From Acanthaster planci (lineage: Eukaryota > Echinodermata > Asteroidea > Valvatida > Acanthasteridae), in the NCBI RefSeq assembly GCF_001949145.1, contig NW_019091387.1, positions 984,267 to 1,048,266 of the forward strand: a stretch of DNA of 64,000 bases. The letters run 5' to 3'. The notes below the pieces were generated by a model. That model had not been told where the DNA came from. It saw only the letters and a list, made by a program, of their open reading frames with translations, and did no database searches. This document shows, piece by piece, positions 13,340 to 24,800 of this stretch. Positions within the stretch are counted from its first letter, which is position 1; every line of letters starts with the position of its first letter. Made by a program: the position numbers and the translations under genes.

Positions 13340-15400
13340 GGGGAAAGTTGCTCGTGAAGCGATGCTTGGAACACCAACTAAGAGAGACGTCCCTGTAACG
13401 GAGTCGACCTCATGTAAACCAATATGCAGTTAAACATTCAGTGACTGGGCTGTGCGTCGTGTACCTTCAGACTGATAAATTTGACTGAATATTCATAATT
13501 GACTGCTTCTACTATAAACTGAGGCAAGATATTGAGCCCGAGGAGCAATGCTAGGAACATCAACGGACAAGAAATCCCTGTGACATGTATCAATATTATC
13601 CAAACCAATTATGCAGTTTAATATTCGATGAGTGGACTAGGCGTCCATGTCCTCTCATCAGTCTCAAACGTAACGGCATCATCAACTTCTTTCAATAATA
13701 AGTTAAGAACACTACTCTTCGCTTTCGTGATCATTCTACCTGGTCTTCTCTGTTCTTATCTCAGTGCTCATTATTTTTCCATTATTTCACTTTTTCCTTC
13801 AAACTGATCAGAAACACCGAACAAACACCATATGGGGCAGAGCGCCAACACAAGTTTCCTTTCGATGTTCATGATGCCGCTCCCATTACATCAATACAAA
13901 ACTCAGGGATGATGGTACCACTTCACCCCATTTCTGCTACAAATGCTACTGAATCCATTACACTTTCTCAGACACCAATAATGGCGGTAGTCCCTCTCCT
14001 GTCCCTGCTGAGGATGATGATACAACTCTTCCTCAAACCAAAAATGGAAACGATGGCACTGATGACACTCTCCCGTTTCTGTGGCTGAGGTCGACGACAC
14101 CCCCGCCGAGCTTCTCCCCTTCTCCTGCCAGGGCTGAGAGTATTACCTCACCTGTCCCAACTGCTGAGGTGGATGAAGCAAACTCCTTTACCCGCAAACC
14201 GCCTCCTTAATGATGTTACTTCCTTTCCTGTTCCTCCAGCTGAGGTTGATGATACCAATCAGCCTCTCCTCTCGGCCTTCAGGGGTCGATGCCATCATCT
14301 TACATGACGATATCACTCCGCTCTCCCTACATACGGAATGAGCTTATCGTATTACCTCCAAAGTTCCTCCTTTGGAAGATAATACTGCTGTATCATAACT
14401 TCCTAGTCCTCCATCAAGGATGATGGTACCAACAAGCCTTCCCCATGCGACTGAACCCGAGGACACCGCCCCTCGTTTCCCCCCACCCACTTAAAATGAA
14501 TGCCCTCCCAGTACCTTCTTGAGAGGACAGTGATGCTGCTTCTGCACAGTTCTGGGGAGAAAATGACAGAGTTGACTCTCTAAACACAAAAATGAAGATG
14601 CACCTATGTCTCTGACCGGTTGCACTGATACAGTTAAGGAACGAGGGGTTGTAGGATGTGTGGCCTTTAAAACCCGTTGAGTACAACAAACGCAAGGGTG
14701 GGGGAGAGAGGGCACACGAGCCTTCCTCTCTGAGAAATCGACATAAGGCATAAAAAAACATTGAACTCATCTCCTTCACTTTAAGGCTGCTAACAGTGAG
14801 TGTTTCCCTACCCTATCCTGTCAACACTTCCATTAGATGTAGATGTATGTACCATCGTTTCCATTTTTGGTTTGAGGAAGAGTTGTATCATCATTTTCGG
14901 TAAGGAGAGGAGAGGGAATACCGCCCTTTCCGTTGGTGGCAGGGAAAGAGGAATGATATAAGCAGCCTTGGTAGCAGAAATTGGCGAAGTGGCACCATCA
15001 TCCCAGATTTTTTGGTTGATGTAATTGGAGCGGCATCATGAACATCGATAGGAGACTGGTGTTCGCGCTCTGCCCATATTGTGTTTGTTCAGTGTTTCTG
15101 ATCAGTTTCAAGTGTAAGGTGAAATAATGCAAAAGTAATGAGCACTGAGATAGCATAGACAGGACAAGCTAGAATGATCACGAAAGCCGGGAATAATGCT
15201 TTTACCTTATGATTGAAACAAGTTGTTGATGCCGTTACGCTTGAGACTGATGAGGGGACATGTGGGGCGCCTAGTCCAGTCACCGAATGTTTAACTACAT
15301 ATTGGTTTACATGAGATCGCTTCACGTCATAGGGCTTTCTCTCTTGGTTGGTGTTCCCTGTATCGCTCCTCGGGCAACTCCCCCTCCCCGGATGCCCCAC
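13340..15400. repeat. Large imperfect inverted repeat with decayed coding-like repeats
   Basis: The left arm (about 13340-14060) and right arm (about 14845-15385) are reverse complements. Both contain, in mirrored order, TCATGTAAACCAATATG, CATCAGTCTCAA, CTTTCGTGATCATTCTA, ATCTCAGTGCTCATTA, AAACTGATCAGAAACAC, GATGATACAACTCTTCC and CAAAAATGGAAACGATGG. The outer part of the left arm is itself partly duplicated (about 13380-13540 and 13560-13700). The arm translates to a hydrophobic stretch (ALFPAFVIILACPVYAISVL on the - strand at 15.1-15.2 kb) followed by Ser/Pro/Asp-rich pieces such as SPVPAEDDDT, with frequent stops. I do not recognise the source; a decayed gene or an unknown element are both possible. 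The right-arm orientation is the one shared with blocks near 29 and 44.5 kb. Confidence 0.6.
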
Positions 15401-16000
15401 TGAATTCAAACACTGCTTCCACTGTAGGCAGTCATTAAACAATTTATTGAAAGTCTGTCTTTTTAACAAAGTGGTAAGGCTGGCCTTTATCCCAAAATTC
15501 AAGGTGTTTTCAGGGAGCGTTTGACCGAGATTGCTGCTCACCAACGCAGCATCTTAGTGATTGTACCCCCTTATTCCTGAGGATCAGGTTGCTCTCCGTG
15601 TATAAGTGGGAAAATGAAGAAGGGTAGGTCGATCTCTGGAGCTCCGGTTGAGGGAGCAATTGGCATTGACAGTAACCATGCCTGCAATTATGAACTGTGC
15701 CAAAACTTTGCGTAGGTGTGTGAGCATTGGTACATTGTTTAAGTGACTATCGTGACTATCAGACGCACCGTGTTTTGTTTGCTTTATTTCTATTCGACAC
15801 GAACACAAAAACAATATGATATAGACCCTTTATAGATTGATTTGCCCAGAACCTTTTCGTATTCGCTTTTATAAGGCATTTTACATAGCAACGGCGGTCC
15901 TTTGGTGGGAACCGACCTCGTGTGTACATGCTTGTGCATAATGTTACAGGACACGTGACGGCCTTAGTACACATTGAATTTTTTCACACAAGTCTGTCTC
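15400..16000. repeat. Duplicated intergenic block, copy A
   Basis: This stretch continues the right arm and is shared with about 28400-29990 and 43900-45430. Landmarks in the same order and orientation are AGCGTTTGAC followed by GCAACATCTT or a variant, GAGCTCCGG, TGACAGTAACCATGCCTGC, a CTATCGTGA-like word, and, in two of the three copies, ACAAGTCTGTCTCT followed by ATGAGGGTGCACTTC (about 15988-16026 and 29948-29980). No convincing protein is encoded. It is best explained as part of the segmental duplication unit of the gene array. Confidence 0.6.
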
Positions 16001-16877
16001 TCCTTTGCCGATGAGGGTGCACTTCCCTCAAGGAAGATATATGTAGAGAGCAGATTCTCTTGGACTGCCTAAACACACATTAATTCCCTCGTTGACTCTT
16101 CAAACGTATTTCACTTTAAAGTCTGTAAGATTAATGACTTCGAAAAAAAATTTATCACAAACGAATTTGTAACGCAGTATATCCTTCCGAGGATCCAGAT
16201 CTACCTATGAATCATATTCACATAATTTATCTGGTAATTTGTTTTTCTTTTGTGTCTGTCTCTGTATTGTCTTCTTTTTTAAATAAGGGGGAAAATGCTG
16301 CCCCATTCAGCAAGGTTGAATGGAATTAAATTTCTATTTTCATAAAAACCCAATACCCTGAGGTTATCAATACATAATTTTAAATGTTAAAATGTGCATG
16401 TTATTGAAAAGAACCTGAAGTCGAGCAGTTTTTATGTTAAGGTTACTCCCCTCTCTATCCACTTGGAAAGCTTTGATACCCCCGATGACAAATTTCAAGG
16501 TACTTTGGTTATGTGGCATTCTCGTTTCGCACTGTGTGCAAGCCTAGTGTGCAAGCAACGTCATCCTTGTTTTTTTGATGTCTGGAATAGCAGGTCAGTA
16601 TAGAGGGATCCCAATACGACGCTCTTAGCGTCGATCTGCGCATTTTCGCGTTTGAAAACGAGGCTGTATGTGTTAGCTTCAATTCTTAATACGATAAGAC
16701 GATGGAAAGTAAGGAGTCAAGACACAAAATACCTAAAGGTGTGTTAAATTAAGACTTTCCAGGCTTCGACTTTTTGAGGAAGAGTCTTTCAGGATGACTA
16801 AACACGTAAAATCAAACGAAAAAATAACGGCAATTTACCGCGAACTAACGTACCTGCGATGGTCGTGTATCTTGTGT

Positions 16878-16930
16878 AGTGGGCGTGGTTTAAACTGAAG
16901 TGGCGCCACACTTACGAACCGGATACTGCA
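16878..16930 (+). repeat. Short conserved dispersed element (inverted copy at 38950-39003)
   Basis: About 50 bases starting GTGGGCGTGGTTTAAACTG and ending ACACTTACGAACCGGATA are nearly identical to the reverse complement of 38950-39003, in intron 4 of SRCR copy 3. The flanks do not match. It may be the conserved end of a dispersed element. Confidence 0.55.
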
Positions 16931-17323
16931 TGTACTGTGTCGACTCCGCGGGCGCGCGCGACAAAGTTCAACACAGCGAGCCTCGGTTCGATGCAGATAT
17001 GCGCAGATGGAGCTAATGTGAAATCCCTCTATGGGCGTCAATCCCAGGTGAACAGGGGCATTTACATCGCCCCCAATGTAGTGTCACATGGTGTCAGCAT
17101 CCCCCCGAAGCTTTTCAAACTTCCATGGTCAGGAAAGCCATCCCCTACGACTCCTTAACCCTAATACCCAGCAAGAATTTTCGCCACAAGAGGTCAACCC
17201 AAATATTTACGTTGTACGGATGTAATCTCACACTGGAATGCCTTTAATGAGTGGAGATAACAACCAGTGGCTGACAAAATGTTAGTTTGAACTTGCCCAT
17301 GGTTGTAATGAATAGCAACAGCA

Positions 17324-17813
17324 CTAAACATGGTAACCGTATAAAAAGAATGTTTTCTCGGAACGTCTCACAGCCGGGATGGGCGGATTTACTTGAAATT
17401 TGTCCACGGTGATGAAAGTAGCATCAGAGGCAGGGTTTGATGTTATCTCTTTAACCAATGTTAAAGAGACAACATCAAAGCTGACCATAATGGCATCTGG
17501 CTGGAGAGTGAGGCCTTGGATAGGGTTGGTGAACTGGTCAGACTTTCTTGATGTGGTGCTTGGTGTTACCCACCCGACGGATGGAGCATCTTGGCGAGAT
17601 GTCTTGCTGTGTAGTAGGTGCAAGAGACGACAGGACGTAAAGGAGTATCCTTCTCGTGGACCCCGGGTTGACCGAAGATCTTTGGGCATTTGGAGCTGGA
17701 CTGACTGAACTGTCTGCGAACGGACTGGGAGACGTTCCTTGAACGCTGGAGGGAGAGAAGCTTGCGTTGCGGCTTGCTCTTAATGCAAGGTGTGAAGTCT
17801 TTCTGGAGTACAA
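17324..17813 (-). mobile_element. Penelope-like reverse transcriptase fragment
   Basis: On the - strand the frame reads IQGLTLQPDAIMVSFDVVSL, the Penelope-type RT palm motif, preceded by a degenerate version of the upstream motif (SVGWVTPSTTSRKSDQF) and by remnants of the block that reads PKxxKxGxPLRPIVS in intact relatives. Frame changes show it is dead. It is distinct from the copy at 11.8-13.2 kb, which reads NFDLISFF at the same place. It lies about 1 kb upstream of SRCR copy 2. Confidence 0.7.
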
Positions 17814-17929
17814 AGTAGAAGTACGAGTTGAGGATTGCTCTTTGATGCTGTGTGCTTCTCTTTAAAAAACTAGGTTAAACTTAAATACAAACTGTTTTGA
17901 ACGCGTAAGGTGGTTTAACAGCCCTTCAA

Positions 17930-18200
17930 GAAGAAACGTTGTATGCTGATGTTAAGCATATCATAGATGTCAACCGTCCCAAATAGGCCTACTGTTGAAC
18001 CATGTAGAGGTCACGGTAAAGGGCGAACAATGAACAATTGATCAATACCTTCTCCAAAAGAAACTGGTCCCAGGCACCTGATTTGACAGTGGAATCGAAG
18101 GGGATGTACTCTGCTGACATTTCCTCGTGATATGAATCAACATTCTTATACTCCTTATATATGATTACATGATTTGATGATATCAGGTCATAGTAGGGAT
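17930..18200 (+). repeat. Upstream module of SRCR copy 2
   Basis: Homologous to about 32065-32350, 34125-34400 and 58070-58190. Shared ordered words include a variant of TTCAAGAAGGAA...GTGTATGCTGA, GTAGAGGTCA, TACCTTCTCCAAA, CTGGTCCCAGGCA, a variant of GTGGAATCGAAG and CATTTCCTCGT. The module lies 0.5-1 kb upstream of the signal exon in copies 2, 3 and 5, so it probably travelled with the gene. Whether it regulates anything is unknown. Confidence 0.6.
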
Positions 18201-18691
18201 ATATATCATCAGCTCAAGTGAGCGCGTTTCTTGTTCTTTTTGCTTGGGGTATCAAGCAACGTAACCATTCTTTTTTATCCCCAGGACCTGGTTGCAGGAA
18301 GTTTATTAGATCACCTGTACGTATTTCCCCTTCCGTTTCCAGGTAATGTAGGCCTAAATAAAGATAGACATTGTTTGAAATTCACATTACCTGACGGTAG
18401 AGAGATCATCAGATCAACCTACCCATTCTTTGGGCATCCGCATGACCTAATGATAGGAAGATCATCTGATCATGTTTATGTCTTTTTCTCTTGTCTCCTT
18501 CAACTTAAGGTCTACCACAGCTAATTATTTCCTATTCGAATTGTGGACTATTCTTCTCATTTCCTTGAATGGTAAACAAATTTCCTCGTGCTGTGTAAAT
18601 GATACTCAGCCTTGTCTGGTATTGTGTGTTAATGTTTAAATCACTGCATTTTCGTCTCTTGTAATATAAAGCACCTTCCTCACTGTACAAA

Positions 18692-18773
18692 CACGTGATC
18701 CGACGCTAACATACCTGGCACAATACTCGAAAAGTATTTAAAGCCGTAAGCGACGGTTCTCGACTTCAGTGCC
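18692..18773 (+). promoter_or_regulatory. Core promoter of SRCR copy 2
   Basis: CACGTG E-box at 18692-18697 (context ACACGTGATC), TATA-like TATTTAAA at 18735-18742, and initiator-like TTCAGT with the A at 18768, 33 bp from the TATA start. The ATG follows at 18865. The same TATA-initiator-ATG geometry is found in copies 3 and 5, which supports function. Confidence 0.65.
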
Positions 18774-18864
18774 TACGTCAGTTTCCCAGATTGGTTGGGT
18801 TTACAAGCTGCAGTGACCTTCGTGTAAACGTTGCACTCAGTCAGACACCGCGTTCATTTCCAGT

Positions 18865-21800
18865 ATGACGGCACCTCCCTACATTCTAACAGCGTTGGCG
18901 GTCATAGTACTAATTGGTATGTTTCCAATACTTCCATTGAATACACAGGTTTTGCTTGCAATATTTTCAAATCCGTTAATGTAGCTTCACATAACATAAT
19001 ATAATGCATGCAATAACACTCAAAATAATTCGTGTTTATGAGTGAAATGGTATGAAAAATTGTCAGGGGAGACAGATCGATCATTTTATTTCTACTCACT
19101 TTCAACTTTCAACTAGCAGGTATTTTGCTTTAATTTTTATCACTCTTGGAAATTAGAAAATTACAAAATCATATGTCAGATGTGACAGGGCACCCGATCC
19201 GACTACCCACCGCTACTTATAAGTAGGGCTTGCACTCCAAACACGCCATGCTATAAGCAGGTTGGTATCATAGGATCGGAGCAGGACTACGTTCGCTACA
19301 CTAGTCTTGTAAGCATGGCATGAAAAGCGCCCCACTTGCCACACAACAGAGAGCCACTGCTACGGTGCACAAGCTAAAACTGGTCTAGCTTACAAGTGTA
19401 AAATTCAATATTCTTGAATATTCTTCAATATTTTGAAGAAACAAAATAGTATCTATCGATTACACCAATATTCAAGACACAGAGGAACGTTTGTAAAATG
19501 TGTTAAGTCGCACCCTTTTCTGATTGATTTTAGGAACATGTTTTTCTCATCCAATCGACACTGGACCGGGGCAAGTCAGAAGATCGTCCGGTAATAGCAT
19601 TGTTTAAAGTAGAAATCAAATGAAAGAAAAAATGTAAGGGTTTCTGACCAATTTGAAATCAGTCCTTGTGGTCTGCTGTTTGAATCTGAATGTCAGTAAA
19701 TAAGTAAACTGTACTTCAATGAGTTACTCGAAAAGGTTTGCTACGCGGGTACTTGAAAGTTTTCAGGCCACAGGGATTCCGGTCTATCTACTTAGTAACT
19801 GAATCAGAATGGTTAGTCAATTGACAAACGGTGGTCTTGGTGGTCAAGTGGTAAATTGCATGGGTTGGTTGATCACCTGGGAATTAAAGTGGCTGATGAT
19901 TGAGTTAATGGTTGGTATTTCGGCCATATATCGTTACCGTTTCAGTACGTTAGTTCACTATTAATAGGCGGGAACACACTTCAGAAACCAATGCTGTGCC
20001 GCATTTTACCATCCACAGGCGAGATTTAATGTTCCGACGCTGTGAAAGGTCCAATTAGGAATACATATTGGACAACCTTGCTAGTTTTGTTTTACAAATG
20101 CAATACCTGAAAATGTGCATGTGCAGTGGTGGTACCGTAATGTTATGCTCTTTCCATTAGTGGCGTGCACTGTGTACGCGTAGTGGTGCACCCGTTTTCA
20201 TGAAGCTTTTCGGCAAAATATCACCTCGCAAACGGCTGCTTGTATAGTCTTAAGTTTATTTGGAAACTCACTTTTAACTCATTATCCAAATTCTGTGATC
20301 GTAGCTTAATTTTCCATCCTTCAGGTGTCAGGATGCAGAAATTTGTATCACGATATCGTTTCACATTTTTCTGCATCCGTGAATCATTTGGCTTCTCATT
20401 ACTGGGCATTACCGTGACTGGGTTTTCCAGTCAATTCACCTATAGCGGCATCACCCTATCTTCCGTCGAAAAGAGCAATGAGGGTGGGGAGCGTTAATTT
20501 ATTCATAGTCGCTCGTACAATTCCTGCCAATTGCGCCCTCTGCATGCTGGCCCTGCTTGGGGCTCATAGAGTCAAAGGCTTGCGTTGACTCAGGTTTAAA
20601 CCACTATCTAGCTTGTTTGGGCGAAGGACACATGCCCATCTCAATTTCATGGTTGCCCTGTGAATTGATCGAACGCACACAATAAATCATCTGACAGGGG
20701 AGGCCCGTCGGTGGATGATTTGGTCATTGAGTAGTTTCTTCCGAGCACTCAGACGTGTTGATGGTTGGTTGCTCAGTCCATTAGTGTGTTAAACAGTTGG
20801 TTATTCAATGGACTACCTATTCAATCTGTCATCCAGTCAATGTGGCGACACAAGTGCGTTGGTGAACTGGTTGTCGATTGAATATATCAGAAAGCCAGTC
20901 TGTTTGTGGATGGTTGACTGCTCTGTCAGTCAGCTTGTCCATAAGCCAACGAGTGAGTCATTTGTTAGTGAGTGTTCCACGTTTATCCGTTGGTGTCTTG
21001 GCGAGCTATTGCTTTGGTCACTGCCGTTACGCAAGACGATCGGCCAATTGGTTTGAATGTCCATCAGTCAGACTTTTTTCTGGTTGATAGGATAGTCAGT
21101 CAGTCTTTCAGTCGGTTGGTCAGTATATTGGTCGGTTGTTTTGGCTACAGCCAGTAGGCCTATTTAAATGATCATTTTGTCTTGTGATTCTTACTTTTTT
21201 TAAATTCGGGGTTTTTTAATAACATTATTTGTTAATTATTTTCTTCATGTTAGTGCCTTGCGTAAGTGGTCCGCTGGGAATGGAAAGCGGAGCCATTGAG
21301 GACAGCAGAATAACGGCGTCCTCTTTTTACGACAGTAGGTTTCCTCCACGCATCGCTCGGCTTAATGCTGGTAAGACGAAAGCCCACAATCATAGATTTA
21401 CTCTGACTTTCTTTACTCATTTTGACAATCCAACCATTCAACTTTCAAGTTCCCTGGGAAAGTTTCGTGGTTTATTATAACTCATCTTCCTACACAACGG
21501 ACTGATCGAGGTAAATTTTTGCTCTTGATACACTTCACAATGTAGTTGGGCGTGACAAGCAGCGACAAAAGGGGGCAAAAAATGAAACGCAGAAGTCTTG
21601 TTTTTTATTATTATTTTGCATTTGAATAAGGTTAACCGAGACCCAGAAATTTCATGGACACCTACCTTGCAGGAATGTTTGCTCAAGCCCCCCTTATATA
21701 AGCCACCATAACAGGTAATTATTGTGCAATGGTAGCCGTCAAATTCATGGCTTACCAACGACTTGTAATTGGATTAAGTTTAATAATCGAGGGGATGTGC

Positions 21801-24800
21801 TTACATGAGAGGTGAAAATTAAGGGTGAAAAGCGATCTCAGTTTGATTCGTTGTCATGCATGATTAACATTGTCTATTTTGATGTTCAAAATTCTTAAAG
21901 ACGTCTGTATTACTTACCAGTAGGTCCAGAGTTAGAATCCTGCAACAGCCATTGCATTTTTTTCACAGGTGGAAACGATGACAACAAACTGAGAATAGGA
22001 ACAATGGCAAAGCAAAAATATCAGTGAATGTTTGAATAATCAGATATGAAGCAGCACTCACTTCGGATAAGAGGATAAGAGTATTGTATTCATGCGAAAG
22101 ATCTGTACGGGTGTTTCTAGGGGAATTAGAAAGGCTTCAAGATGCTAGGTCCGTAGCAGGTATGGTTGGATAAGAAAACAAGCAACTGTCTCCTTAAATT
22201 CGTTATTTTGTCCAATAGGCAACGAGGGATGGATACCAAGCGCTCCAGCTGACCAGTGGATCCAGATTGATCTTAGTAGACATGTAGCAGTCACAGGGGT
22301 GGTGATTCAGGGAGATGGCCGCGGTTTAAATCGGTACGTTACTGCATTTACTGTGCAGTACAGCGCGAGTGGCGATTCAGATTGGCACGGAGTACTTGAT
22401 GCAGACGGAGACATTAGGGTGAGTACTTCAGAACTGGCCTAAAGCACAGTGAACAGTCGACGATTGCTGCAGCACATCTGTGTCCATCAATCCAGATGCA
22501 GACATCGTGTAGACACAGAGCCTAGGCATTTACTCCATTGATGCGTTTAATTCAGTTCTTTAAATGTCTAAAAGTAACAACGTATCGTATTACATCTCTT
22601 AAATACGGGCGTTCCCCAATAGTTTGCCTCCAAGAGTTTGCAACGCGTTGACCAATCGCAGTGCGCAAATCTGTCGGCCCGTTGCGCATCTAGAAAGGGT
22701 CGACAGATTTCGTGCTCTGTGATTAGTTTAATAACGCGTTGCAAAACTATTGGAGGCGCACTATTGTGAATCGCCCGTACTTTGATGTAATTCTATGGTG
22801 AGGAATGATAAGGCAGCGGGCATTTAATTTCAAAAGCCATTTCGCAGCAGAGAGATAACATCTCTGAGCGGGAAAGTTGAACGGGGGCGGGGTACCATAA
22901 AAAAGTGCCTTATACGCTTCCTTAAGAAAATAGTCCAAAAAAGGAACAGGGAAGGAAAATTACAAAACACATAGGCCCCCTACAACGCAAGAGGTATTAG
23001 CCATAGAAAATTCAGTTAAATAAATGAAAACTTAAATACCATTATGTAAACTTGAATCTCTAATCTCTGTCTTTCGTTGACGAAATATTTAGTCTCTTTC
23101 TGGTTTTAGTTTTCTCTCTCAATTGGGACTGGTTGCCATTTCGCAGCAGAGAGTTAAGTTCTTGGAGCGGGAAACTGCCTTATACGCTTCCGTATCACGA
23201 CGATGCTTTGAGGCAATTAATCGAAATCGTCATTTGTCCCATAAATATGACATGTGTCCTGATTAACTTTTCTGTATTTCCGCATGAGACACAGTGTGCA
23301 AAGGCTAATCCACAAACGGTGCACACGTTTTTTAGTGTTACCATTTGAATACTGTTGATAAAGCGATGAGTGTTATCACTATGGATTGGTTTCAGTTTGG
23401 CGTAAGCACTGGACAATCAACAAATGTGACGTTCCCCGTGGTTCTGATGGCAAGGTATCTTCGTTTATTGCCTCAGGCCTGGACAACTTCAGTTTACAGA
23501 GTCAGGCTCGAAGTGCTGGGGTGTAGAGGTAAAACATGCACACTGTTATGAAATTTTTTTTAGCAGTTTGACCGCAGATAAAAACACTCTTTGAAAAATT
23601 TTAACTTTTCTTTTCTTAACTCTTCTTTTTAAATATTGTCCGCCCTTGAAGTCATACAAATTGGTCAAATTACTGTGACCCAAGTCAGATTTGAAAAGGC
23701 CAAATTTTTTTTATTTTTGACCTTTTCCTGGCCTTTCTGAGAGGCGAGGATAAAGTCGGTATTTGAAAATTCTTTTTTTTTGTGTCATTTTTTTTAATGG
23801 GGGGGGTGGTCATAGTAGACTTTAATTCACCCCCAGTTCTGTCACTGGTGTTGGCGAAATCCAGTACTTGCTTAATACTTCTAATGCATTAATTCAATGC
23901 ACTGAGGTTCAAATCTAGACCAGATGAAACGCTTAATGCTCATGCACAGTTGCTTTCCTATTGAAATTGAAAACAGATATTCAATTTAGGGTACTAAGAT
24001 GCCAACTAAGTGTTTACTCCTTAAGATATTGTAAAAGCTGACAACAGTTTCCCAAATGATAAAGTGTGACTATTGTTATTTCTACAGTCTCGGATGGAAC
24101 TATTATGTTAATCGGCGGTGATGACGCCCTCAGCGACCGTGTGGAGATCTACCACGAGGCTACACTCTCCTGGGGTGCAGTCTGTTCCAACGGCTGGGAT
24201 CTAACCGACGCCCATATCGCCTGCCGCCAACACCACCCGTTCCTAGAGGCAGTTCAAGCTGGGGCGAGCTCGGCAGAGACTGACCTCCCGATCGTCATGA
24301 ACCAAGTCGCCTGTAAAGGCACGGAGAATCGCCTGGTGGACTGTCCGTTTATTTGCACCGAATATCAGCAGTGTAACAGCTCTCATGTCGCCACGGTGGT
24401 TTGCCGACCCAAAATGAGTACGTTGTATATTATTCTGAAAAACACATTATTCATGCAAGTACTTTACCCGGAACAAAGGCCGAGATCCTTTGAAAAATTG
24501 TCAACTGACATAAAATAAAGGAGGTCCTTTTCAGAGCACCGTACAATTCTCCAATAAGATGCAGGTTCAGATCTCTCTCTCTTCTCAATTTCCCATGCTC
24601 ATCAGCATTGTTGTAAGAAAGCCTCCTCTTACCCTTATCGTAACGGTCCAGCCCCCGGCCGATCGCTCCGGGGTGGCGGTCCTTCTGCCACTGTCAGAGG
24701 AATTGGATGCTGAATCGAGTCAGGAAAAATAAGAGGAGAGAACGGCCAGAAAGAGACGGCGACGGCCCGGGAATATCAATTGGAGCCTCACACACTGACA

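Noticed and set aside
20700-21160. TCAGTCAGT/TTGGTTGGT-rich stretch as a possible tandem repeat gene (also about 35820-36300 and 59520-59830)
   Set aside because: Low-complexity intron 2 sequence common to copies 2, 3 and 5; no stable reading frame.
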